64,000 nt of DNA from Ancylobacter oerskovii (GTDB lineage Bacteria > Pseudomonadota > Alphaproteobacteria > Rhizobiales > Xanthobacteraceae), in contig NZ_JAHBGB010000002.1 of assembly GCF_018390555.1 (NCBI RefSeq), positions 744,001 through 808,000 on the forward strand. The letters are read 5' to 3'. Position numbers and translations under genes: made by a program. Shown one piece after another: positions 39,239-48,106 of this stretch. Position 1 is the first letter of the stretch. Every line of letters begins with the position of its first letter. The notes beneath the pieces were generated by a model, which ran no database searches, had not been told where the DNA came from, and saw only the letters and a list, made by a program, of their open reading frames with translations.

Positions 39239-40012
39239 CTACAGCCAGCCTATGTCGGGATGGTAGATGCGCCGCCCGTCGAAGCCGAGCGGCAGCCCGC
39301 TCTTGCGCTGGGCATAGACGCGCCGCATCTTCGAGTGGTCGAACTGGGTGGTCTGGATCATCGACAGCGGCGCGACGTGATAATAGCCCAGCACCATCGG
39401 CACGAAGACCAGCAGCCGGTCTTCCGCGCACAGGTGCAGCAGCAGCTCCCAATCCTCATGCGCCGCGGCGTGCTTGCCGTAATAGCCGCCGAGATCCTCG
39501 ATCTGGTCGGCATCGACCAGCGAGAACGCATCGATATAGTTCATGTCCAGGATGCGCTCGTCGACGAAGTCGTTCGACAGCAGCCCGATCGAGCGCTGCC
39601 CGTTATGCATCACCAGATTGCCGTAGGTGATCGCCGCGCCGGTGTCCCGCGCCGCCCGCCAGAAATGATGCAGGTTTTCCGGCACCAGCTCGTTGTCGGC
39701 GTCCATGAAGCAGACATGCCGGTAGCGCGCATGGCGCATGGCGAGATTGCGGGTCGCCGCCAGCCCCTCATTGCCGGTGGCGAGGATCGGGTCGAGCACG
39801 CCGAGCCGGTCCGCCAGCGCCAGCGACGCCAGCAGGCGCTGCGAGCCGTCGCGGGAAAAATCGTCCACCACGATCACCTGGCAGCCGATTCCGCGGGCGC
39901 GCAGGTTCTCGGCGGCGCGCAAGGCGCTGCCGATCGACCGGCCGAGATAGTTGCGGTGGTTCCAGTTGGGAATGCAGATCGACACGCCGTCAGGATTGCG
40001 CCCGTCCATCAT
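39239..40012 (-). CDS. family 2 glycosyltransferase
   Basis: This is a 257-residue GT-A glycosyltransferase. The N-terminus MMDGRNPDGVSICIPNWNHR contains the family entry strand, then QVIVVDDFSRDGSQ (nucleotide binding), NEGLAATRNLAMRHA, and the metal-binding MDADNELVPE. Further on, AAHEDWELLLHL contains the ED pair common to the family. GGAGGT lies 6 bp before the start, which overlaps the preceding stop in ATGA. It is the last gene of the coupled galE cluster and most likely adds a sugar to a cell-surface polymer. Confidence 0.9.
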   Translation of the reverse strand: MMDGRNPDGVSICIPNWNHRNYLGRSIGSALRAAENLRARGIGCQVIVVDDFSRDGSQRLLASLALADRLGVLDPILATGNEGLAATRNLAMRHARYRHVCFMDADNELVPENLHHFWRAARDTGAAITYGNLVMHNGQRSIGLLSNDFVDERILDMNYIDAFSLVDADQIEDLGGYYGKHAAAHEDWELLLHLCAEDRLLVFVPMVLGYYHVAPLSMIQTTQFDHSKMRRVYAQRKSGLPLGFDGRRIYHPDIGWL

Positions 40013-40968
40013 GGCGCGACCTCCGCGCCCCGCTCCGCCCCGGCGAGCTGGCGCGCCGCCGGGCACCAGGGGGCGATGGCCCGGGCGACATTGGCCGCCA
40101 GCCGGCCGTGCCGCTCGATGAAGTCGAACGCCGCCTGATACAGCGCCGCGAGCCCGAACCGCTCCTTCGCTTCCCGCACCGCCTGCAGATGCGGGTAGAC
40201 CCAGGGCACATGCGCGAAATGCGCCGCGTTCAGCGGATCGACCTTGGCCGGCACGGCCCCGGCCGCCACCGCGTGCAGCGCCCGGAAACCCTCGTGATAG
40301 GGGAAGCTGTGGTGGCTGCTCCACAGATAGAGGTCGGCGCGCGCGAGCACGCGGGCGATCTCCGCCGCCTCCAGGCCGGATCGCCGCTCATAGGGGCGGT
40401 GCGGCGGCAGGAAGGCGAAGCCGTCGCCGCCCAGCGTCTCCATGGCGGCGGAGAGGAAGGCGGCCCGGTCGGCGGTGGCATGGCCGAGCATGGCCCATGG
40501 CAGCGGGCGGCCGGCCTGCCAGCGCCCGAGCGAGGCGCGCTCGCGGGCGGAAAACGCCTCCGGCGCCCAGGCATAGGGCACCCCGCGGATGAAGGGCACC
40601 TCCACCTGCCGCACCATGGTCAGGTCCACCACGGCGGTGACAGGAGCGGCATCATGCGGGAACTGGTTGCCGAACCAGTGCGAATAGACGGTGTCGTAAT
40701 TGACGAGGATCCGGTGCTCGAACCGCTCCAGCGCCGCGTTGAGCTCGGCGCGCCGGCCGGCGCGTTCCGCCGCGATCAGGCATTCGGAATAGTTGACGAT
40801 CAGCACCGTGTCGCCGGCCCGCGCGCGCAGCGCCGCGACGTCGGCGGACGCCAGCGCCGCCGCCGGCAGGCCGAAGGCCGTCAGGTCCTGCGCCAGGTTC
40901 TCCGCCTGGCTCTCATAGAACCAGTTGATGCCGAAAGGCGCGATGACGGGGAGCATGCCGTCGCTCAT
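40009..40968 (-). CDS. unrecognised protein of a polysaccharide cluster, possibly glycosyltransferase-like
   Basis: This is a 319-residue protein that I cannot assign. It begins MSDGMLPVIAPFGINWFYES and has segments that look like a two-domain nucleotide-sugar enzyme: GDTVLIVNYSECLIAAERAG, HRILVNYDTVYSHWFGN, GVPYAWAPEAFSAR and AKVDPLNAAHFAHVPWVYPH. Near the end is a helical region up to LAGAERGAEVAP. It overlaps the gene upstream by 1 bp (TGATG) and the glycosyltransferase downstream by 4 bp, so these are translated together. No membrane helix is obvious. A role in sugar transfer is inference from context only. Confidence 0.78.
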   Translation of the reverse strand: MSDGMLPVIAPFGINWFYESQAENLAQDLTAFGLPAAALASADVAALRARAGDTVLIVNYSECLIAAERAGRRAELNAALERFEHRILVNYDTVYSHWFGNQFPHDAAPVTAVVDLTMVRQVEVPFIRGVPYAWAPEAFSARERASLGRWQAGRPLPWAMLGHATADRAAFLSAAMETLGGDGFAFLPPHRPYERRSGLEAAEIARVLARADLYLWSSHHSFPYHEGFRALHAVAAGAVPAKVDPLNAAHFAHVPWVYPHLQAVREAKERFGLAALYQAAFDFIERHGRLAANVARAIAPWCPAARQLAGAERGAEVAP

Positions 40969-41753
40969 CAGGGCAGATCCGCGGCGCCGCCGAGATGCCG
41001 GATGCTCTCCTGCTGCAGCGTCGCATAGCGGCGCAGGCTGGCGACCTCGTGCTCCAGCTCGGCAATCCGCGCCTTCAGCGCCTCGGCGTCGTCGGGCGCC
41101 GCCTGCGGGCGACGGGCGGCGGCGCGCAGTTCCTGGATCTGGTCGAGCAGGAAGAACGGGTCGATGGCGCGGTCGGCCAGGAGCGTCGACAGCTGCGCCA
41201 GCAGGCGGTCGCGGTCGGCGCGCCGCTCGTCGGCGGCGAGCAGGAGCAGCGAGGATTTCCACAGCGCCGGCGACAGGCCCGCCAGCGGCCGGCCATGCAC
41301 GCCCCCGACGGCGGCGCCCTCCAGGCCCTGCCAGTCGCGCCCGACGCCATGGACCAGCACCACCGCCCCGGCAGCGCCGAGCGCCGCCCGGCCGGCCCGT
41401 TCCATCGCCGCGGCCGGATAGAGCCGCACCTCGTCACCGGCCGGCGTCTCGTCCGCCGCCTCGACGAAGGAGATGGCGGGATCGACGCGGCAATGTTCGA
41501 GCCGGCGCGCCAGCTCGGCCTCCCCGACCGCCACCCTGCGGGCGCCGGCAAGCCGGGCGATCACGCCGGCGAGGAAGACGTCGACCTCGTTGAGGCCCGC
41601 GTCGCCGCCGGCCGTCTCGCTCAGTTCCCGCCAGTTGCGGCGGGCGTCGAGATGCAGGGCGAGCAGGTTCACCCAGGTCTGCCGCGGCTCGCGCCGGCTC
41701 GCGAGCGGCGGCAGCGGCGAGGCGTCCCGGGCGGGCCCGGAGGTGTCCGGCAT
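40968..41753 (-). CDS. unrecognised protein with C-terminal coiled coil, polysaccharide cluster
   Basis: This is a 261-residue protein of unknown function. I chose the ATG at 41753 (MPDTSGPARDASPLPPLASR) because GGGAGAG lies 6 bp upstream; an ATG at 41780 that overlaps the galE stop is the alternative. The middle has REPRQTWVNLLALHLDARRN, EVRLYPAAAMERAGRAALGA and AVVLVHGVGRDWQGLEGAAV. The last 45 residues (DAEALKARIAELEHEVASLR and following) look like a coiled coil. It is coupled to the next gene through TGATG. Confidence 0.75.
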   Translation of the reverse strand: MPDTSGPARDASPLPPLASRREPRQTWVNLLALHLDARRNWRELSETAGGDAGLNEVDVFLAGVIARLAGARRVAVGEAELARRLEHCRVDPAISFVEAADETPAGDEVRLYPAAAMERAGRAALGAAGAVVLVHGVGRDWQGLEGAAVGGVHGRPLAGLSPALWKSSLLLLAADERRADRDRLLAQLSTLLADRAIDPFFLLDQIQELRAAARRPQAAPDDAEALKARIAELEHEVASLRRYATLQQESIRHLGGAADLP

Positions 41754-41779
41754 GGCCGTCTCTCCCGAAAGCGCGTCCA

Positions 41780-42862
41780 TCACCGGCTCGCGCGACGGCC
41801 GACGGCATCGGCGGCCACCACGTCGGCGGCCACCACCTCCGCCGCAACGGCGCCGACCGGCGCGTTGCGCCGGGGATGCGCGCGAAGATGCCACCGCCAG
41901 GCGGTCTCGATGATCTGCCGGAGGCCCGAATGCCGGGTCTCGAAGCCGAGCTCGTCGCGGGCGCGCGTCGCATTGGCCACCAATATGGCCGGATCGCCCG
42001 CCCGCCGGCCGCCGACCACCTCGGGCAGCCGCAGGCCGGTCACGTCCTCGATCACCCCCAGCACCTGCCGGATCGAATAGCCCTCGCCGGTGCCGAGATT
42101 GAAGGTGCCGCCGGTCTCGCCGCGCAGCAGCCGCTGCAGCGCCAGCACATGGGCGTCGGCCAGGTCCACGACATGGATGTAGTCGCGCACCGCGGTGCCG
42201 TCCGGGGTCGGGAAGTCGGAGCCGAACACGGCGAAGTCGTCGATATAGCCCTGCAGCGTCATCAGGGCGCGCGGGATGATGTGGGTCTCGGGGTCGCGTA
42301 GTTCGCCGAGCTCGCCGGCGAGATCGGCGCCGCAGGCGTTGAAATAGCGCAGCACCACCGATTTCAGGCCATAGGCCATGCCGAAATCCGCCAGCATGTG
42401 CTCGACCATGCGCTTGCTCTGGCCATAGGGATTGACCGGCACGGTCGGCACGCTCTCGTCGATCGGCATGTGCTCGGGCTGGCCGTAGACGGCGCAGGTC
42501 GAGGAGAACACCAGCTTGTCGCAGCCGGCGGCCCGCAACCCGTTGAGCAGCGACAGCGAGCCGACGACGTTGTTCTCGTAATATTTGGCCGGGTTGACCA
42601 TGGATTCGCCGACATAGGCCGAGCCGGCGAAATGGATGGCGGCGACCGCCCCATGGGTGCGCACCGCGGCGGCCACCGCGGCGGCGTCCCGGATATCGCC
42701 CTCCACCAGCGGCCCCCAGCGCACGAAGTCGCGATGGCCGGTGGAGAGGTTGTCATAGGTCACCGGCAGGAAGCCCGCCAGCGCAAGCGCCTTGCAGGTA
42801 TGAGCACCGATATAGCCGGCACCGCCGACGACCAGAATTCGTTCCGCTGTCACCGCGACCAT
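41780..42862 (-). CDS. galE: UDP-glucose 4-epimerase
   Basis: This enzyme interconverts UDP-glucose and UDP-galactose (360 residues). The NAD motif is VVGGAGYIGAHTCKALALAG at the N-terminus, followed by the conserved VTYDNLSTGHRDFV, FSSTCAVYGQPE and the catalytic YGQSKRMVEHML (YxxxK). The substrate region has YFNACGADLAGELGE and YIHVVDLADAHVLAL. The C-terminal 35 residues are an alanine/valine-rich tail (VAAEVVAADVVAADAVGRRA), longer than usual. It is the first gene of the coupled four-gene unit and 12 bp after the UDP-glucuronate decarboxylase gene, so precursor supply and transfer are encoded together. Confidence 0.94.
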   Translation of the reverse strand: MVAVTAERILVVGGAGYIGAHTCKALALAGFLPVTYDNLSTGHRDFVRWGPLVEGDIRDAAAVAAAVRTHGAVAAIHFAGSAYVGESMVNPAKYYENNVVGSLSLLNGLRAAGCDKLVFSSTCAVYGQPEHMPIDESVPTVPVNPYGQSKRMVEHMLADFGMAYGLKSVVLRYFNACGADLAGELGELRDPETHIIPRALMTLQGYIDDFAVFGSDFPTPDGTAVRDYIHVVDLADAHVLALQRLLRGETGGTFNLGTGEGYSIRQVLGVIEDVTGLRLPEVVGGRRAGDPAILVANATRARDELGFETRHSGLRQIIETAWRWHLRAHPRRNAPVGAVAAEVVAADVVAADAVGRRASR

Positions 42863-42874
42863 CCCCGCGTTCGC

Positions 42875-43849
42875 TCAAACAGCGATAACACGCTGCACCA
42901 ATCCTTGCGAAACGAGCGATTCGAAATAGGGAATCGTCCGCTTCACGCCCTCGCGCAACGGTACCGTTGCCTGCCAGCCAAGCTGTTCGCGCGCCCGGTC
43001 CACCTGCGGCCGGCGCTGGCGCGGATCGTCTTCCGGCAGCGGCCGGTGCACGATCCGGGACCGCGATCCGACGAGCTCGATGACGAGGCGGGCGAGCTCC
43101 AAAATGGTGAACTCGGCGGGATTGCCGAGGTTGATCGGCCCCGTCACCTCGGCTGGACTTTCCATAAGCTTGATCAAACCATCAATCATATCATCGACAT
43201 AGCAAAAAGAACGCGTCTGCTCCCCACTCCCGTGGACCGTAATATCCCGATTCAGCAAAGCCTGCACGATGAAACTCGAGACCACGCGCCCGTCATTGGG
43301 ATGGGTTCGCGGGCCATAGGTATTGAAAATACGGGCAACCTTGACCTGCAATTCGTGCTGGCGCCAGTAGTCGAAGAACAGCGTTTCTGCGCAGCGCTTG
43401 CCTTCATCATAGCAGGAACGCGGACCGATGGGATTCACATTGCCCCAATAGTCTTCCGCCTGCGGATGCACATGGGGATCGCCATAGACCTCGCTGGTGG
43501 ACGCCTGCAGGATGCGGGCGTTGAGCCGCTTGGCCAGCCCCAGCATGTTGATGGCGCCCAGCACGCTGGTCTTGGTCGTCTGCACCGGGTCGCGCTGATA
43601 GTGCACCGGCGAGGCCGGGCAGGCGAGATTGTAGATCTCGTCCACCTCGACATAGAGCGGATGGGCGATGTCGTGCCGCAGCAGCTCGAAGCCGGAATGG
43701 CCGATGAGATGCTCGATGTTGCGGCGGGTGCCGGTGAAGAAATTGTCGACGCACAGAACCTGGCAGCCCTCGCCCAGCAGGCGCTCCGCCAGATGCGACC
43801 CCAGGAAGCCGGCTCCGCCGGTGATGAGGACGCGACGCTCGAGATGCAT
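42875..43849 (-). CDS. UDP-glucuronate decarboxylase (UDP-xylose synthase type)
   Basis: This is a short-chain dehydrogenase-type enzyme of 324 residues that makes UDP-xylose from UDP-glucuronate. Motifs are [37 protein letters not shown], the family-specific [34 protein letters not shown], and the catalytic [28 protein letters not shown] completes the pattern. The part encoded at roughly 43150-43420 is visibly AT-richer than either end of the gene. It heads the downstream polysaccharide genes. Confidence 0.93.
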   Translation of the reverse strand: MHLERRVLITGGAGFLGSHLAERLLGEGCQVLCVDNFFTGTRRNIEHLIGHSGFELLRHDIAHPLYVEVDEIYNLACPASPVHYQRDPVQTTKTSVLGAINMLGLAKRLNARILQASTSEVYGDPHVHPQAEDYWGNVNPIGPRSCYDEGKRCAETLFFDYWRQHELQVKVARIFNTYGPRTHPNDGRVVSSFIVQALLNRDITVHGSGEQTRSFCYVDDMIDGLIKLMESPAEVTGPINLGNPAEFTILELARLVIELVGSRSRIVHRPLPEDDPRQRRPQVDRAREQLGWQATVPLREGVKRTIPYFESLVSQGLVQRVIAV

Positions 43850-44028
43850 GAATCGGCTCCAGGTGCCGCCGGCGTGGACGGATTCGTCCTGCCTACAGCA
43901 GTCGCCATGAAGGTTTCGCTAAAATCACCCGATGTGAAACGGCCGCGTCCGGCAGTCGAACGCGGCCCTGCCCGCCCGCGACGCGCCGCAGAACCGGCCG
44001 CCGCGCCGGCCGGAGCGTCGAATGCCTG

Positions 44029-45951
44029 CTAGACGAAGATGAAATTGCTCGTCGTCAGTTCCGTCAGCTTGGCGTTCTGCAGCACGATGCCGTCGGCCCC
44101 GTCCCAGATCACCACGTCGGTGCCGCTCTGCAACGCCGCCGTCAGCACCGCGCCGATCGAGGAGAAGATGTCGCTGTCGAACGCCACCCGGTCCTGCGCC
44201 ACGTTCCAGTCGACGAAATAGTCGACCCCGCCGCCCGTCTCGATGATCGCGTAGTCGTAGCCGGCACCGCCGTAATAGGCGTCGGTGCCGCGGCCGCCGG
44301 TCATGTAGTCGTTGCCCGCCTCGCCGAACAGCCGGTCATTGCCGTTCTTGCCATAGAGGCTGTCCGAGCCGCCGCCGCCATAGAGATTATTGCCGAGTTC
44401 GTTGCCGGTGACGATGTTGGCCTTGCTGTTACCGCCGGCATCTGTGGCGGTGCCGAACAGCACGATGTTCTCGAAATCGGCGTCCAGCCCGCGATTGACC
44501 GAGGTCCACAGCGTATCGGTGCCCTCGCCCGGCTTCTCGAACACGACGTCGGAAAGGCTGTCGACGACATAGGTGTCGTTGCCGAGGCCGCCGATCATGG
44601 CGTCCGCCCCGGTGCCGCCATCGAGCCGGTCGTTGCCGGCATTGCCGTAGAGCTCGTCGGCGCCGGCGCCGCCATGCAGGGTGTCGTTGCCGGCATTGCC
44701 GCCCATGAGATTAGCGCCGGAATTGCCCCACACCTCGATATTGCCGAAGCCTTCCTCGACCCTGGCCCGCTCGACATTGGCCGGCAGCACATAGCCGCTC
44801 ACCCGCACATAGGCGATGTCGGTGCCCTCGCCCGCCGCCTCGACGATGATGTCGCCGAGATGATCGACGACATAGCCGTCATTGCCGGCCAGCCCGGTCA
44901 TGGTGTCGGCGCCGGCGCCGCCGTTCAGCACATTGTCGGCGATGTTGCCGCGCAGCGTGTCGTTGCCGGTGCCGCCGATGGCGTTCTCGATCAGCGAGGC
45001 CGGGTTGTCCTCGAACAGATAGGCATTGTAGACGTTGCCGCGCGCATAGACGCCGTCGCCGAGAGAGGCGCGCCGCGACGCCGAGAACAGGCTCGCCCCG
45101 CCCGGCGCCAGGTCGACCGATACCGCGCTGCCATAGTTCGAGAAGTCGTAAGTATCGACGCCGCCGCCGTCCCAGATGGTCATGAAGACCTTGTTGCCGC
45201 CCGGTATGCCCTTGCCTTCGCCGTTCACCGACATCTGGCCGTTGGCGGGATCCCATGTATAGACGTCGTCGGTGGCGTAATAGCTGTAATCCGCGCCGTA
45301 GAGCGTCTGCAGCGCCAATATGTCGAGCGCCATGTAGGTCTGCGGGTTGTCCCAGGTTCCGGTGGTGTAGTCGGTGCTCGCGGGGCCGCCCGGATAGGAG
45401 CGGTGGCTCATCACCGTATATTCCAGCGCGTCCCGGTCCGCAGGCACCACGGTGTCGCCGGCGCCGCCGGCCGCGCTCGCCACCTTCAGCCCCAGCGCCG
45501 CGCCCACCATCTGCAGATGGATCAGATAGGCGTAATTGCCGAGCTGCGGGTTTTCGAGGTCGCGCGGCGTGCCGTCCAGGGCGGTGCCGAACACCACCTC
45601 GGCACCATCCGCGGAGGGCGGCGAGCCGGTCGCCAGGGGATTGGCCGCCGCCGAATTATAGATGAAGATGTCCCCGCCTTCGACGGACTTCTCCACCAGA
45701 CTTATATTGGTGATCCCGGTCACATGGCCGTATCGCTGTACGTGATCCTCGTTGGTGTAGTAACTCCTTGCGATCAGGAAGGTCCTTATCACCTGCCTCT
45801 GCTGCTGGGAGGTATCGAGCACGGCGGGATCGTCGCTCGAGCCGTACCAGTCGCCGACGGTGAACGAGACCGGGCCCGACCATTTCGTGTCGCCCAGCAG
45901 CCCGTCAATATAGGGATTGCCGGTCGGATCGACAGTCACAACGCTCGCCAT
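44029..45951 (-). CDS. RTX protein 1, serralysin-like with degenerate zinc site
   Basis: This is a 640-residue secreted protein. The N-terminus VDPTGNPYIDGLLGDTKWSG is the M10/serralysin start without signal peptide. Where serralysins have HExxHxxGxxH, this protein has QMVGAALGLKV (residues 147-157), so three zinc histidines and the catalytic glutamate are absent. The Met-turn region remains (EYTVMSHRSY, 177-186). The C-terminal serralysin domain follows with calcium-binding nonapeptides (GGTGNDTLRGN, GGAGADTMTGLAGND, GGTGADAMIGGLGNDTY, GGGGSDSLYGKNGNDRLFGE). The C-terminus LTTSNFIFV resembles the uncleaved secretion signals of PrtD-dependent proteins. It is probably exported by the type I system at 50.3-53.4 kb. 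Not an active M10 protease by these residues; binding or structural roles are open. Confidence 0.9.
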   Translation of the reverse strand: MASVVTVDPTGNPYIDGLLGDTKWSGPVSFTVGDWYGSSDDPAVLDTSQQQRQVIRTFLIARSYYTNEDHVQRYGHVTGITNISLVEKSVEGGDIFIYNSAAANPLATGSPPSADGAEVVFGTALDGTPRDLENPQLGNYAYLIHLQMVGAALGLKVASAAGGAGDTVVPADRDALEYTVMSHRSYPGGPASTDYTTGTWDNPQTYMALDILALQTLYGADYSYYATDDVYTWDPANGQMSVNGEGKGIPGGNKVFMTIWDGGGVDTYDFSNYGSAVSVDLAPGGASLFSASRRASLGDGVYARGNVYNAYLFEDNPASLIENAIGGTGNDTLRGNIADNVLNGGAGADTMTGLAGNDGYVVDHLGDIIVEAAGEGTDIAYVRVSGYVLPANVERARVEEGFGNIEVWGNSGANLMGGNAGNDTLHGGAGADELYGNAGNDRLDGGTGADAMIGGLGNDTYVVDSLSDVVFEKPGEGTDTLWTSVNRGLDADFENIVLFGTATDAGGNSKANIVTGNELGNNLYGGGGSDSLYGKNGNDRLFGEAGNDYMTGGRGTDAYYGGAGYDYAIIETGGGVDYFVDWNVAQDRVAFDSDIFSSIGAVLTAALQSGTDVVIWDGADGIVLQNAKLTELTTSNFIFV

Positions 45952-45995
45952 GAGATCCTCGTCATTCCGGGCGGCCCGGCACGCCCCTCGCGCGC

Positions 45996-47840
45996 CTATA
46001 CGAACAGGAAGTTGCTGGTGGTCAGGTCGGCCAGCCTGGTGTTCTGCAGCACGACGCCGTCGCTGCCGTCCCAGATCACCACGTCGGTGCCGTTCTGGAA
46101 CGCCGCGCTCATCGCCGCGCCGATCGAGGAGAAGATGGCGCTCTCGAACACCACCCGGTCTTCCGACGCCTTGAAGTCGACGAAGTAATCCACCCCGCCG
46201 CCGTTCTGGATGATGGCGTAGTCATAGCCCGCGCCGCCATAATAGGCGTCCCGGCCGGTGCCGCCGGTCATGTAGTCGTTGCCCTCCTCGCCGAACAGCC
46301 GGTCGCTGCCGACATGGCCGTACAGGCTGTCCGAGCCGGCGCCGCCATAGAGGTTGTTCGCCAGCGCATTGCCAGAGACGATGTTGTCGAGGCCATTGCC
46401 GCCGGCATCGGTCGCCGTGCCGAACAGCGCGATGTTCTCGAAATCGGCGTCGAGGCCGCGATTGACCGAGGTCCACAGCGTGTCGACACCGTTGCTCGGC
46501 TTTTCAAAGACGATATCCGCCAGGCTGTCGACGATATAGGTATCGTCGCCATAGTCGCCGATCATCTTGTCCGCTCCGGCGCCACCGTCGAGGTGATCGT
46601 TGCCCCCGGCACCATAGAGCGTGTCGTTGCCGGCATTTCCATAGAGCGCGTTGTCGGTATAGTTGCCGAACAGCACATTGTTCAGCGCATTGCCATGCAG
46701 GTCGAACACCCCGGCAATGTTCTCCGTCCTGCCGTTCTCGACATTCGCCGGCAGCACATAGGAAGCCAGCCGCGAATAGACGAGATCGGTGCCTTCGCCG
46801 CCGGCCTCGATCACCACGTCGCCGACATTGTCGACGACGTAGCTGTCGTTTCCGGCGAGGCCGGTCATGATGTCGGCGCCCACGCCGCCATTCAGCAGAT
46901 TGGCGGCGATGTTGCCGCGCAGCGTATCGTTGCCCGACCCGCCCAGCGCGTTCTCGATCAACGATGCCGGATTATTGTCGAACAGGAAGGCGTTGTAGAT
47001 GTTGCCCTGCGCATAGACGCCGTCGCCGAGCTGGGCGAGCTGCGCTTGCGAAAACATGCTGTGGCCGCCCGGCGTGAGATCGATCGACACCGACGTCTTG
47101 TAGGCCGACAGGTCGTAAATATCGATGCCGCCGCCGTCCCAGATGGTGCGGAGGATCTTTGTGCCCCCCGGCACACCCGACGACCAGCCGTTGACAAAGG
47201 TGTCCCCTTTCGCCGGATCCCAGCGATAGCTGGTGTTGCGATCATTGTAGCTGTAGTCGGCACCGCCATAGAGACTCTGCAGCGCCAGAATGTCCAGCGC
47301 CATATAGGATTGCGGATGTCCGTACTTCTCGACGGTATAGGCGCCGACAGGACCGCCCTCATAGGAGCGCCGGCTCATCACGGTGTATTCGAGCGAATCC
47401 ATATCCGCCGGCACGGCGATATTGGCCACGCCGCCGAGGTCGCTGGCATATTTCAGGCCCAGGGAAATGCCGACGCCCTGCATATAGGTGAGATAATCAA
47501 CATCTCCGATCTGGGGGTTATATGCAGGATCGAAAAGAATATCCCCACCATCGGCCGGAGAGCTCATGAATGGCGGAGCGTTCCACGCATTGCCGACACG
47601 AATATTTCCATCCCCAGATTGCGGAGATTCTTCATTATATTTTACGACGTACCGCAATTTTATATTAGTGATTGCGATTATATATTGATATTTAACGTGA
47701 ACCGAATGTATGTAATCGTAGCTGACATACGGATTGGCATTATTGAATGAATACGTCGTATCCCCGGCCCATTTGCTGCCCTGCAGCAGGCCGTCGATAT
47801 AGTCGTCGCCGGTCAGGCCGACATTGACAGGAAGTCCCAC
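45996..47840 (-). CDS. RTX protein 2, serralysin-like with degenerate zinc site
   Basis: This is a 614-residue paralogue of the neighbouring RTX proteins. It starts MGLPVNVGLTGDDYIDGLLQ, and the zinc motif is replaced by QGVGISLGLKY (residues 121-131), again without histidines or the catalytic glutamate. EYTVMSRRSY is the Met-turn counterpart, and RTX repeats (GGSGNDTLRGN, GGVGADIMTGLAGNDSY, GGAGADKMIGDYGDDTY) precede the same C-terminal tail ending LTTSNFLFV. The first 100 residues are encoded by AT-rich DNA (about 47500-47800) and differ most from the other two, while the last 180 residues are nearly the same as in them. The 44-bp gap to RTX 1 suggests co-expression. Confidence 0.9.
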   Translation of the reverse strand: MGLPVNVGLTGDDYIDGLLQGSKWAGDTTYSFNNANPYVSYDYIHSVHVKYQYIIAITNIKLRYVVKYNEESPQSGDGNIRVGNAWNAPPFMSSPADGGDILFDPAYNPQIGDVDYLTYMQGVGISLGLKYASDLGGVANIAVPADMDSLEYTVMSRRSYEGGPVGAYTVEKYGHPQSYMALDILALQSLYGGADYSYNDRNTSYRWDPAKGDTFVNGWSSGVPGGTKILRTIWDGGGIDIYDLSAYKTSVSIDLTPGGHSMFSQAQLAQLGDGVYAQGNIYNAFLFDNNPASLIENALGGSGNDTLRGNIAANLLNGGVGADIMTGLAGNDSYVVDNVGDVVIEAGGEGTDLVYSRLASYVLPANVENGRTENIAGVFDLHGNALNNVLFGNYTDNALYGNAGNDTLYGAGGNDHLDGGAGADKMIGDYGDDTYIVDSLADIVFEKPSNGVDTLWTSVNRGLDADFENIALFGTATDAGGNGLDNIVSGNALANNLYGGAGSDSLYGHVGSDRLFGEEGNDYMTGGTGRDAYYGGAGYDYAIIQNGGGVDYFVDFKASEDRVVFESAIFSSIGAAMSAAFQNGTDVVIWDGSDGVVLQNTRLADLTTSNFLFV

Positions 47841-48106
47841 GCCCGCTCTCCTTGCCTAGCGCAACCGGCGCTCATCTGCCTTCCGCAGCATCATCCATGT
47901 TATGCCGGGCAAGACAACCGGCAGATGAAATAATGCGCGTGCCCGCACAGATCTTGTCGACGGTAACGTCAGGCGGCGCCTCGGCCTGCGGTGCCCCCCC
48001 CCGCGGGCGGGCCGGCGCGATCGCGCGCATGGCTCGACGCAGGCGTCGACAGCCCGGCTCCGCCGCCCTCGCACGGGCAGCGAGAGGCGCGATGCGGGAG
48101 GATGCC

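Noticed and set aside
36944..40138. A long plus-strand frame of over 1000 codons across hemA, the AbrB-type gene and the glycosyltransferase
   Set aside because: It is out of frame with hemA and antisense to two genes with clear families; its composition is low-complexity and matches no domain.
42956..42971. Perfect palindrome GCAACGGTACCGTTGC as an operator
   Set aside because: It lies inside the UDP-glucuronate decarboxylase coding sequence, far from any start.
44300..44950. Regular short repeats that could suggest a CRISPR array
   Set aside because: They are in-frame codons for RTX nonapeptides (GGxGxDxLx) and lack fixed repeats and spacers.
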